This document shows positions 44,431 through 51,545 of a DNA stretch of 64,000 nt, one piece after another. The translations under genes were made by a program, and so were the position numbers. The stretch spans positions 310,001-374,000 of the forward strand of contig NZ_JBANRM010000003.1 in the NCBI RefSeq assembly GCF_037154085.1. The letters are read 5' to 3'. Numbering within the stretch: the stretch's first letter is position 1; every line of letters starts with the position of its first letter. Under the pieces are notes generated by a model that was given only the letters and a program-made list of their open reading frames with translations, made no database searches and had not been told where the DNA came from. Source of the stretch: Andeanibacterium fulvum (GTDB lineage: Bacteria; Pseudomonadota; Alphaproteobacteria; Sphingomonadales; Sphingomonadaceae).

Positions 44431-45203
44431 GCCGCGTCCTCCACGCCCAGCAGGCGGCGGACATCGGCCGCCCTTTGCGTGATGAAGCCGCGCCCGGTGC
44501 CGAAGCCGCGTTGCAGCCCTTCACGCGCGTGGCAGCGGCGCAGCCATGCCATGATATGCGGGCGGCGCTGGTCGTTCACATCGTCGGGATAGGATTGCGG
44601 CAGGTGATAGAAGGTGGCCATCACATTGATGTCCGCCAGCGAGAACTCCGCCCCCGCGAGATAAGGCGAGCGGGACAGCAAATCCTCGAAGACGTCGAAG
44701 CTCTCGGCAATGCGACGTGCGGATTCATCCAGATCGGCCTGCGGGGTCTTGCCGAACATGAGCTTTTCCCAGGCGGCACGGCGCTCGGGCAGCGGAATCT
44801 TGTCGAGTTCGCGGCGCTTTTCGTCCTCGTCCACTTCCGCATAGCGCGGGGCGGCCAGCCGGTTGGAAGCAAGCATGGCGAGCGAAGGCGCCACGATATT
44901 GTCCATGTACCGCATCACCTGGCGCATCTGCCAGCGCCACAGGGGATCGGCCGGGCGCAGGGCCGGGCCGTCAAAGGCATCGTCGATATATTCCATGGCC
45001 GGAGTCGATTCGGTCATGACGAAGCCGTCGTGCACGACAGCGGGAATCGTCCCGTCCGGATTGATCGCCAGAAAGTCGGGCGAAAACTGCTCCAACTTGC
45101 CCATGTCGATATAGTGATGCGTGAAGGGAACGCGCTTTTCATGCAGGCAAAGCAGCGGCTTTCCTGAATTGGCGTTGGGTTCCCAGGTGTAAACCTCAAG
45201 CAT
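44427..45203 (-). CDS. Glutathione S-transferase, LigF-like
   Basis: The 258-residue protein begins LEVYTWEPNANSGKPLLCL, matching the x-x-P-x-A-N-S pattern of LigF-type beta-etherases, and has PAVVHDGFVMTESTPAMEYID and a C-terminal GEFSLADINV-type box (AEFSLADIN). It would attack an ether or activated carbon of an aromatic with glutathione. GGGAGAAG precedes the ATG. A TTGA-N5-TCAA palindrome and -35-like TTGACG lie 57-73 bases upstream, making it the first gene of the operon that ends at 36989. Confidence 0.83.
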   Translation of the reverse strand: MLEVYTWEPNANSGKPLLCLHEKRVPFTHHYIDMGKLEQFSPDFLAINPDGTIPAVVHDGFVMTESTPAMEYIDDAFDGPALRPADPLWRWQMRQVMRYMDNIVAPSLAMLASNRLAAPRYAEVDEDEKRRELDKIPLPERRAAWEKLMFGKTPQADLDESARRIAESFDVFEDLLSRSPYLAGAEFSLADINVMATFYHLPQSYPDDVNDQRRPHIMAWLRRCHAREGLQRGFGTGRGFITQRAADVRRLLGVEDAA

Positions 45204-45259
45204 CGCTTCTCCCTGTCCGCCCGTCTTTGCGGGCGATTTGGACGGAGCCTATTGGCACA

Positions 45260-45276
45260 TATTGATTCCGTCAATA
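45260..45276 (-). promoter_or_regulatory. Promoter with TTGA-N5-TCAA operator, site 3
   Basis: TATTGA-TTCCG-TCAATA is a perfect inverted repeat. On the minus strand TTGACG (45274-45269) is 17 bases from TAGGCT, a plausible promoter for the GST/TonB operon. The 15 bases CGTCAATAAGCTAAT (45269-45283) recur exactly at site 4. Confidence 0.6.
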
Positions 45277-45303
45277 AGCTAATTTTGCAAAGTCAAAAAG
45301 GTA

Positions 45304-45329
45304 CGCCCGGCTCGAGAGCCGGGCGTTTT
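45304..45329. terminator. Bidirectional Rho-independent terminator
   Basis: CGCCCGGCTC (45304-45313) pairs with GAGCCGGGCG (45316-45325), followed by TTTT on the plus strand; on the minus strand the stem is followed within five bases by CTTTTT. It would end the DUF6152 operon and shield the GST promoter. Confidence 0.8.
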
Positions 45330-45416
45330 GTCAGCAGGAAAACGAGGGATCGGTGAGACGCTTTCCGCTGATCAAACAGATAATTGGTTGCGATAGTTCC
45401 CGAAGGTAACCGGGTC

Positions 45417-45797
45417 TCATTTCACAGTGCCGAGCGCGGACCCATCGGGCAGACGCACACCGGCATAGCTGCCGCCCTTGCTGCCATCGCGCAGCGGATG
45501 GACATAGAGCTTCACCTTGTCGCCGGGCTTCAGCGTGGTGCGCTTCCAGCCTTCATTGATAAGGTTGTTGGGGCTGTTCATCTCGATCGCCCACAGCTCC
45601 CCCTTGCCCTTCACTGCCGCATTCGCCTCGATGAAGGAATGCGGGTTCTGCCAGCGAAAGCGCACGATAGTGGCATCGAGCACGACCGTCTTCGTCATGT
45701 CGAACATGGCGTAGCTGTGATGGGCCCCGGCGGGGGGCGCGACGAATGCGGTAGCCAGCAGCAGGGCGGCCAGTGCGGGCCTTGCGGCGCGATGCAT
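45417..45797 (-). CDS. Secreted DUF6152-like protein, second copy
   Basis: The 126-residue exported protein has a signal peptide ending AGA, after which the mature chain would begin HHSYAMFD. The following strands (VVLDATIVRFRWQNPHSFIEA, quoted as VVLDATIV and QNPHSFIE) and NSPNNLINEGWKR, PGDKVKLYVHPLRDG match the neighbour closely. The family (DUF6152) has no known function. AGGAGG lies six bases before ATG 45797. The two copies are co-transcribed. Confidence 0.82.
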   Translation of the reverse strand: MHRAARPALAALLLATAFVAPPAGAHHSYAMFDMTKTVVLDATIVRFRWQNPHSFIEANAAVKGKGELWAIEMNSPNNLINEGWKRTTLKPGDKVKLYVHPLRDGSKGGSYAGVRLPDGSALGTVK

Positions 45798-45814
45798 GGA
45801 AAGCCTCCTCATCC

Positions 45815-46234
45815 TCAGAACACGTTCACGGGCTTGCCGTCCTTCGGCAGGCCGGAATCGAGCAGCTTGCCATCGGCCTTCTTCAGGTCGAGGAACAGGC
45901 CGCCGGGCTTGCCGTCGCGCAGCGGGTTCATCCGCAGGGTGATCTTGTCCCCGGTCTTGAGCGACACGCGGCTCCAGCCCTGGCGCTTGAGATTGTTCGG
46001 ACTGTTCAGCTCGATGCTCCAATGAAGCACCTTGCCGCCGCCGGGCACGTCGATCTCGATGAAGGCATGGGGATTGGTCCACTGGAATTCGGCCACGGTG
46101 CCCACCAGCGTGACGATCTTCTTCTGATCGAACATCGCGAAGCTGTGATGCGCCTGCGCAGGTCCTGCGAGAGCCAGCGGCAATGCCATGCCCAGCCCCA
46201 CGCCCACTCGCGCCAGTTTCTTGCCTAGAGTCAC
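45815..46234 (-). CDS. Secreted DUF6152-like protein, first copy
   Basis: The 139-residue exported protein has a signal peptide ending AQA, giving HHSFAMFD at the mature N-terminus. It shares VGTVAEFQWTNPHAFIE, NSPNNLKRQGWSR and GDKITLRMNPLRDG with the second copy. The start is GTG at 46234, eight bases after GGGAG; the open frame to a TTG at 46249 places the ribosome site inside the gene. A TTGA-N5-TCAA site lies about 55 bases upstream. Function is unknown. Confidence 0.82.
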   Translation of the reverse strand: MTLGKKLARVGVGLGMALPLALAGPAQAHHSFAMFDQKKIVTLVGTVAEFQWTNPHAFIEIDVPGGGKVLHWSIELNSPNNLKRQGWSRVSLKTGDKITLRMNPLRDGKPGGLFLDLKKADGKLLDSGLPKDGKPVNVF

Positions 46235-46288
46235 CGAACACTCTCCCAATCGGCGGTTGGCCCGCTCGTGCTTATATCTAACGTCATC

Positions 46289-46307
46289 TTTTTGATATCG
46301 TCAATAA
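46289..46307 (-). promoter_or_regulatory. Promoter with TTGA-N5-TCAA operator, site 4
   Basis: TTTTTGA-TATCG-TCAATAA is an inverted repeat with five perfect central pairs. On the minus strand TTGACG is 17 bases from TTAGAT, a good promoter for the DUF6152 pair. It shares CGTCAATAAGCTAAT with site 3. Confidence 0.6.
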
Positions 46308-46358
46308 GCTAATCGCATATCTGCGGCGAAACGTTTTCGCCGGCTGGGGAAGCCTGCT

Positions 46359-46450
46359 CGTCCTTGCGAGGAGCGAAGCGACGAAGCAATCCAGAGCGGT
46401 TGCGCGCAGCCGCCGTGGATTGCCGCGCGGCTTCGCCGCTCGCAATGACG
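46359..46450. repeat. Dispersed palindromic repeat, copy 3 of 3
   Basis: A 92-base imperfect palindrome starts with CGTCCTTGCGAG and ends with CTCGCAATGACG; internal GAAGCAATCCAG and GGATTGC arms match copies 1 and 2. Confidence 0.8.
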
Positions 46451-46478
46451 AGGCCAAGTGCGTGTCGGCACATTCACC

Positions 46479-46507
46479 TTGACATTTTGAACCCATTTGG
46501 TTATATG
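46479..46507 (+). promoter_or_regulatory. Near-consensus sigma-70 promoter
   Basis: TTGACA (46479-46484), 17 bases, TATATG (46502-46507). This is the best promoter match seen in the window and it points into a region without a gene but with strong RNA structure. Confidence 0.7.
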
Positions 46508-46513
46508 CGCACC

Positions 46514-46680
46514 CATCCTGCATCTCAAAACAGGATGTGGAACCGGGAGGCGGCTCGGCCGGCTTGCCTTCCCCTCCAGTCGCGGGTGCTCCTGCTTACA
46601 ACAGGAGATGTCACTCCCGCATCGCGGCCGGCGCTCATGCGCCTTGGGCAGGCTCTCGCCGGCCCAGCCGCCGGAACGGA
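46514..46680 (+). ncRNA. Probable structured non-coding RNA, 6S-like in shape
   Basis: Seven bases past the promoter the predicted transcript opens with CATCCTG/CAGGATG (46514-46537). It then has a long closing stem, 46549-46563 with 46658-46672, that pairs at 14 of 15 positions. Inside are a C/T-rich 5' strand (46564-46581), an apical stem GCGGG/CCCGC (46582-46620) capped by CTCCTG/CAGGAG, and a small GCGC-TCAT-GCGC hairpin in the 3' strand. A long stem, an open bubble with a small 3' hairpin, and an apical stem is the shape of 6S RNA. The reading frames across it look like chance. The 3' end is unclear: CGGTTCC at 46843-46849 could pair with GGAACCG at 46539-46545, giving a longer RNA. Identity is not established. 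From 46681 to 46937 nothing else was recognised. Confidence 0.45.
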
Positions 46681-46937
46681 TCAGGCGCGGCACCAGCCGC
46701 GATGGAAGTGCGCCTCGTGCGAGCCCGCCCGCGCTTCCTTGCCGCTCCGGACAGGGCCGAGCCCATGCGCGCTGCGGAACAGGCGCCCGGGCCACTCGCA
46801 AGATAAACCTTCCGCACTGCCCCCGGCGCATTGCCGGCCGCGCGGTTCCTTTGGATTTTCACACTGGCGTTATGTCCGGGCTCACCGCCGGATGGTGAGG
46901 TGTGTTTGGGCTCACCCGCCCCACTCACCCACACCTG

Positions 46938-47046
46938 CTCATCCTGAGCTTGTCGAAGGACACGCGCCGAGCGCCATTCTGGGCGCATTCAAGTCGGCCT
47001 CATGGGGCTACCGGCTCCCGTGTCCTTCGACAGGCTCAGGACGAAC
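46938..47046. repeat. Second type of dispersed palindromic repeat
   Basis: The left end, CTCATCCTGAGCTTGTCGAAGGACACG in part (CCTGAGCTTGTCGAAGGAC), and the right end (GTCCTTCGACAGGCTCAGG) form an imperfect palindrome over 109 bases. Short repeats with these ends are scattered through many proteobacterial genomes. Only one copy lies in the window. Confidence 0.7.
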
Positions 47047-47107
47047 GGAGGTTGGAGGTGCTTTCGCGGAAACGACGAGGGCGGAATTCAAACCGAAGGG
47101 AGCACGC

Positions 47108-47296
47108 CTATCGCCCCTCCCCCGCCTCCGCAGTCTCCATCCCCGGTTTCTCGGTCATCCGCTGGTCCAGCTCGGCCTCCATCGCCGCCGCCTCGCTGGA
47201 GAGCTTCTGTTCCTGCTCGGAATAGCGGTCATCGAAGGATTGTTCGCTACACCCCGCCAAAGCGAGGCAGAGCAGGCAAAGGGCCGCGCCGCGCAT
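47108..47296 (-). CDS. Small lipoprotein of unknown function
   Basis: This 62-residue protein has a lipoprotein signal ending LALAGC (Cys16) and a short charged mature part (SFDDRYSEQEQKLSSEAAAMEAELDQR in part) that is likely a coiled helix. It starts one base after the tamB stop, so it is the third gene of the tamA-tamB transcript. Its role is unknown; a link to outer-membrane assembly is only suggested by position. Confidence 0.72.
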   Translation of the reverse strand: MRGAALCLLCLALAGCSEQSFDDRYSEQEQKLSSEAAAMEAELDQRMTEKPGMETAEAGEGR

Positions 47297-47297
47297 C

Positions 47298-50200
47298 TCA
47301 GTAATCCTTGCGGTATCTGATGTTGACGTTCGATCCGCCGAAGCTGCCCATCTGGCTCAGCACGGAAAGGGCGGGCGTCAGGCTGATCTCGATCTGGGTC
47401 GCGGTATAGCCCCGCGCATCGGTCACGATCTCAACATAGATGTCGTTGGTGATGTACTGGCCCAGCGCCACAGCCGTGCCGCGCCCATTCGCCTCGTCGG
47501 CATCCAGAATGCGGATACGGTCGATCCCCGAGGCCGATTGCAGCACGCCCAGCGGGCTGAACCCGCCCGAGCCGCGCAGCGCGTTGAGCGAGGAGGCAAG
47601 CTGCACGGCCTGAATGGTCGAAAGCTCGCCGATCGAACTGCCGAACAGGATGCGCGCCAGGATTTCGTCCTGCGGCAACGACGGGGTGGAACTGAAGGTG
47701 ATGCGCGGATTGCCGGCCGAGCCGGTGAGCGAGATCGCCACGTCCACATCGTCGGCCTCGCCCTCCGCCGTTACCGACAGGGTTGGGTTGTAGGGATTGC
47801 CGTCACTGAAGCGGATGCGCCCGCTCTGCAGCTCGAAGCTGCGCCCGGCAAAGCCCAGCGTGCCGCGCACAAGGTCGATCCCGCCGGTGATGCGCGGATT
47901 GCCGGTGGTGCCGCGCAGCTTGATGTCGGCGGACCATTCGGATTCCATTCCCATGCCGCTGACGAACACCCGTTCGGGCGCGACCACGTCCACTTCCAGC
48001 CGCCAGTTGGACGGCACACCGGAAATCGCATCGGGCTTGGCCTTTGCCGCCACTGCCTGGGCAAGCGCGGCCTGAGCCTCGTCCGATTTGCGCCTGACGC
48101 CTGACAGGGTGCGCACTTCGGCCGCCCCTTCGCGCACGATGCGATAGCGGGTTTCGGGCAGGCGGATCGTGCCGCGGATCACGGCCGGATCGCCCGGATT
48201 GTTGACGATGGCCAGCGTGCCGGTCGCCCGTGCTTCCATGCCCGGCGCATCGGCCACGCGCGCATTGTCGAGCGTGAGGTCCAGCTGCAGGGGATAGCCC
48301 TTCTCGCTCGACAGGCTGACAAAGCCGCTGCCGCTTACCGTGCCGTCCCCGGCATTGGCGGACAGTTCCGTCACTTCCAGCCGGTCATCCGTGAAGGTCC
48401 CGCGCACCCGCATCTTGGTGAGCCGCGTGCCATAGGCATCGTTCACGTAAGTCAGGTCGTTCGCGCGAACCACGCCGGTCAGCGACGGCGCCTGTGCCCG
48501 GCCGGAGAAATCCGCCGCCACGCCGATGGCGCCGGTCAGGTGCTGGTCCGGCAGGGCGGCGAGCGAGAACAGCACGCTGGCCGGGCCATTATACCGGATG
48601 CCGCCGCCGAGAGGCGCGGCCATCAGCCGCGTGGTCCAGCTGCCGCTCTCCGGGCCGAGCGGCTTCAGATCGACATGCACCCGGCCGACATTGGTATCGT
48701 TGCGCTCCACGATGGCGCGCAGGGTGCCGCCATCGGGCTGGAGGCGCCCGACGATACGCAGATCGACCGGCTGGCTGATCGCGGCAAGGCTGGTGCGAGT
48801 GAACCGCTCCACCGTCAGCCGCGCATCGGCGCTGGGAAAGCCCTCGCCCACCTGAGTGAAGTCAACGCTGCCCGAGGCAACACCGCCCAGCCCCAGTTCG
48901 GGCATGAGCGGGCGCAGCACGGCAAGGTCCACATCGTTGAGGCGCGCCTGCAGCTTCGTCTCCGCCCCGTAAGTGCCGGCCAGTTGGACGCTGCCCTGCC
49001 GCAAGGCGAGCCGGGTGGGCAGCAGTTCGTAGGCGCCCTTGGCCAGCTTGATCCGCGCCGGATTCTCCGTGTGGAAGGCCACGCCGCCCGCACTGCCCCG
49101 CAAGGCTACGCGCCATTGCTCGGGCGCCATCTGGGCATTGGCAGCTATGTCGAACGGCGTGCCGCGATTGCCCTTGGCCAGCAGTTTCGCCGTGCCGCTG
49201 CCGCCGCGATAATCCACCTGCGCCCGCGCCCGCTCCAGCGCGAAGCCCTGCATGGCAAGGCCCGCCACCTGCACATCGGCCACGACATGCGGCTGGTCGA
49301 GCAGGGTAATATCGGCGGTCGCAATCGCCCGCGCGATGGACAGGCGCGCCGGGCTGCCGAGCACGGCATTGCTCGCCGTGGCATTCACCAGCGCGCGCTG
49401 GGCCTCCCCTTCGGCCAGCAATTGCACCTGCCCGTCGATCCCCGATCCGTTGGCCGCCAGCATGCCGGTGAACGGCCCGGCGGCGCTCTGCACCACCCGG
49501 CCCGAGAGGTTCACGCCCGCGAAATTGCCGCGATTGATGTCGATGGTCAGCGGCCCGGCGCCGGACAGGATCGCCAGATCCGCATCGAACGGCCCGTAAT
49601 CGCTCTCGCCCTTGGCCAGCAGGGCATAGCCACTATCGGTGCCCCTGATCTCCGCGCGCAGATTGGCAAGGCCCACGCCCAGCCCCGGCTTTTCCGCCAT
49701 CACGATGGCGACCGGGCGGGCGAGCGTGCCGCTGACCGCCAGCGAAAGCGGGCCATAGCGGTCGGAGATGCCTACCCCGGTAAAGGCAATCGCGCCATCG
49801 GGCCTATAGGAACCCGCGCCATTCGCCATGCGGAATTGCGGCGCGGCGATGCGCAGGGCGGAAACCCGCGCCACGCCATCCGTGCCATAGGAAATATTGG
49901 CCGAGATCAGCCCGTTGCCGCCGAGGAAATCACGGGCGGATTCGTTGAAAATCTCGCGGCTGCGCGCCGTGACCGTGCCGGCGATGCGGAAGCCGTTACG
50001 CTCGGTCTTGAGGTCCAGCTTGCTGGAAATGTCGAAGCGGCCAATGCCAGCCACGGCGTAATTGCCGATCCTGCCATTGAGCGCGCCCGTATAGAGCCCG
50101 GTCGAAACATCGGCCACCAGCACGGCGGTTGCGTCGATCCGATCCGAGCGGATCTTGAGGTTGTCGGACAGGATGCGCGGCCATTTCACTGCCAGATCGC

Positions 50201-51545
50201 CATCGGCCCGCACATTGGTGAGCAAGTCGCCCGCCGCCGCATCCAGCCCGTCGATCATCCGGGCACGGGCATGGACCGGCACCAGTGCCTTGTCCGCATC
50301 CACGCGCCCCTCGCCCTGCGCGGAGAGGCCGACGATTGCCGTATCGCCAAAGCCGAGCCGCGCGGCGTTGAGCGTGTAGGCAATGCGCGGCGTGGCGAAG
50401 GCGCCGTCCAGCTTCAGGCTGGCGGCAACGCCCTGCCCCCGGAAATCGGGCGCGATGGCCGCCGGGCGCAGCAGGCGGAAATCCACTGCCAGTTCCTCGA
50501 ATCTGTTCTCGCCCAGATCGACGAGGCCATCGGCGGCAAGGTGGAAATTGGCATTGTCGAGCCTGCCCTTGAGATCGACCCGCCGCTGGTCGAGCGCGGC
50601 AGTCAGATCGATCCGCGTGGCGGGCTGGAACATGGTCGCGCCAGCGGCTGGCAGCAGCAGGCCGGGGCTTGCCTCGCCCTTCACACCGAAGGTGCCATCA
50701 CGGGCCGTCAGCGTCAGATCGGCGAGCCGCGCCTTGCCGTGGGCTGCGCTCAGCGCGCCGTCCCACTTCGCCCAGTCGCCCTTGCCATCGAGCGAGGCGG
50801 TCAGCGCCTCAGCCTTGCCGGTCAGTCCGGCGACCAGTCCGTCGGCAGGTGCATCCAGCTTCGCCGCGATGTTCAGCAGGTTCTTTTCCGGCACAGCGTC
50901 GAGCGACAGCAGCAGAAGGTCACCGCCTGCCAGACCGTCGCCCGCCAGCGCCAGCGCGCGGGCATCGACGATCGCCCGCCGGTCCGCGATCTGGACCTTG
51001 CCGCTGAGCGAAGCGATATGGCGCTCGCCGGTGATGGCCGGGTCGATCTCGATCCGCGCAATCTCCAGTTTTGCCACATCGATATCGAGATCGGGCAGCA
51101 GGGGTTGGTCGGTCTTCACTTCCCGGAACGCGGGCAGGCGCCTCACCTGCACCAGAGGCGCAGTCAGCGAGCGTATGTCGATATGGTTCGAGAGATAGGC
51201 AAACGGCCGCCAGTCGAGCGCAGCGCGCGGCGCGGAAACGAAGGTTCCCTGCGGGTCTCCCAGCGCCAGATCACGAACCTCAAGTTTACTGTAGATCGAT
51301 CCGTCGAGCTGCCCGACATGGATCGTCATGCCGTTCTGGAACTCCAGCGCGTTGATCTGCCGCACGATGAAGCGGTGCCCGCCCGCACTATCGAGCCAGA
51401 GCAATCCGCCCCCCGCAGCCAGCACGACCAGCGCCAGCAGACCGGCCAGAATCCCCCACAGGCGCCAGCGCCGCCGCACCGGTGCCTCCTGCACCTCGTC
51501 GGCGGGTGGCACCTCTTCTGGCGACATGTCGGCTTCGTCCGCCAT
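47298..51545 (-). CDS. tamB: Translocation and assembly module protein TamB
   Basis: The 1,415-residue protein has an N-terminal membrane anchor (about 25-55, GILAGLLALVVLAAGGGLL). It continues with a very long stretch of beta-rich AsmA-like/Tam repeats that form a groove across the periplasm. The C-terminal DUF490/TamB domain (from about 1,050) ends in VNIRYRKDY, typical of the family. TamB works with TamA to insert autotransporters and to help move phospholipids to the outer membrane. The start overlaps the tamA stop (TGATG). Confidence 0.92.
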   Translation of the reverse strand: MADEADMSPEEVPPADEVQEAPVRRRWRLWGILAGLLALVVLAAGGGLLWLDSAGGHRFIVRQINALEFQNGMTIHVGQLDGSIYSKLEVRDLALGDPQGTFVSAPRAALDWRPFAYLSNHIDIRSLTAPLVQVRRLPAFREVKTDQPLLPDLDIDVAKLEIARIEIDPAITGERHIASLSGKVQIADRRAIVDARALALAGDGLAGGDLLLLSLDAVPEKNLLNIAAKLDAPADGLVAGLTGKAEALTASLDGKGDWAKWDGALSAAHGKARLADLTLTARDGTFGVKGEASPGLLLPAAGATMFQPATRIDLTAALDQRRVDLKGRLDNANFHLAADGLVDLGENRFEELAVDFRLLRPAAIAPDFRGQGVAASLKLDGAFATPRIAYTLNAARLGFGDTAIVGLSAQGEGRVDADKALVPVHARARMIDGLDAAAGDLLTNVRADGDLAVKWPRILSDNLKIRSDRIDATAVLVADVSTGLYTGALNGRIGNYAVAGIGRFDISSKLDLKTERNGFRIAGTVTARSREIFNESARDFLGGNGLISANISYGTDGVARVSALRIAAPQFRMANGAGSYRPDGAIAFTGVGISDRYGPLSLAVSGTLARPVAIVMAEKPGLGVGLANLRAEIRGTDSGYALLAKGESDYGPFDADLAILSGAGPLTIDINRGNFAGVNLSGRVVQSAAGPFTGMLAANGSGIDGQVQLLAEGEAQRALVNATASNAVLGSPARLSIARAIATADITLLDQPHVVADVQVAGLAMQGFALERARAQVDYRGGSGTAKLLAKGNRGTPFDIAANAQMAPEQWRVALRGSAGGVAFHTENPARIKLAKGAYELLPTRLALRQGSVQLAGTYGAETKLQARLNDVDLAVLRPLMPELGLGGVASGSVDFTQVGEGFPSADARLTVERFTRTSLAAISQPVDLRIVGRLQPDGGTLRAIVERNDTNVGRVHVDLKPLGPESGSWTTRLMAAPLGGGIRYNGPASVLFSLAALPDQHLTGAIGVAADFSGRAQAPSLTGVVRANDLTYVNDAYGTRLTKMRVRGTFTDDRLEVTELSANAGDGTVSGSGFVSLSSEKGYPLQLDLTLDNARVADAPGMEARATGTLAIVNNPGDPAVIRGTIRLPETRYRIVREGAAEVRTLSGVRRKSDEAQAALAQAVAAKAKPDAISGVPSNWRLEVDVVAPERVFVSGMGMESEWSADIKLRGTTGNPRITGGIDLVRGTLGFAGRSFELQSGRIRFSDGNPYNPTLSVTAEGEADDVDVAISLTGSAGNPRITFSSTPSLPQDEILARILFGSSIGELSTIQAVQLASSLNALRGSGGFSPLGVLQSASGIDRIRILDADEANGRGTAVALGQYITNDIYVEIVTDARGYTATQIEISLTPALSVLSQMGSFGGSNVNIRYRKDY

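Noticed and set aside
46364..47320. Plus-strand frame of 318 residues across the non-coding stretch
   Set aside because: It runs through two dispersed palindromes and the lipoprotein gene end, is Arg/Pro/Ser-rich and has no ribosome site; repeats and RNA structure explain the region better.
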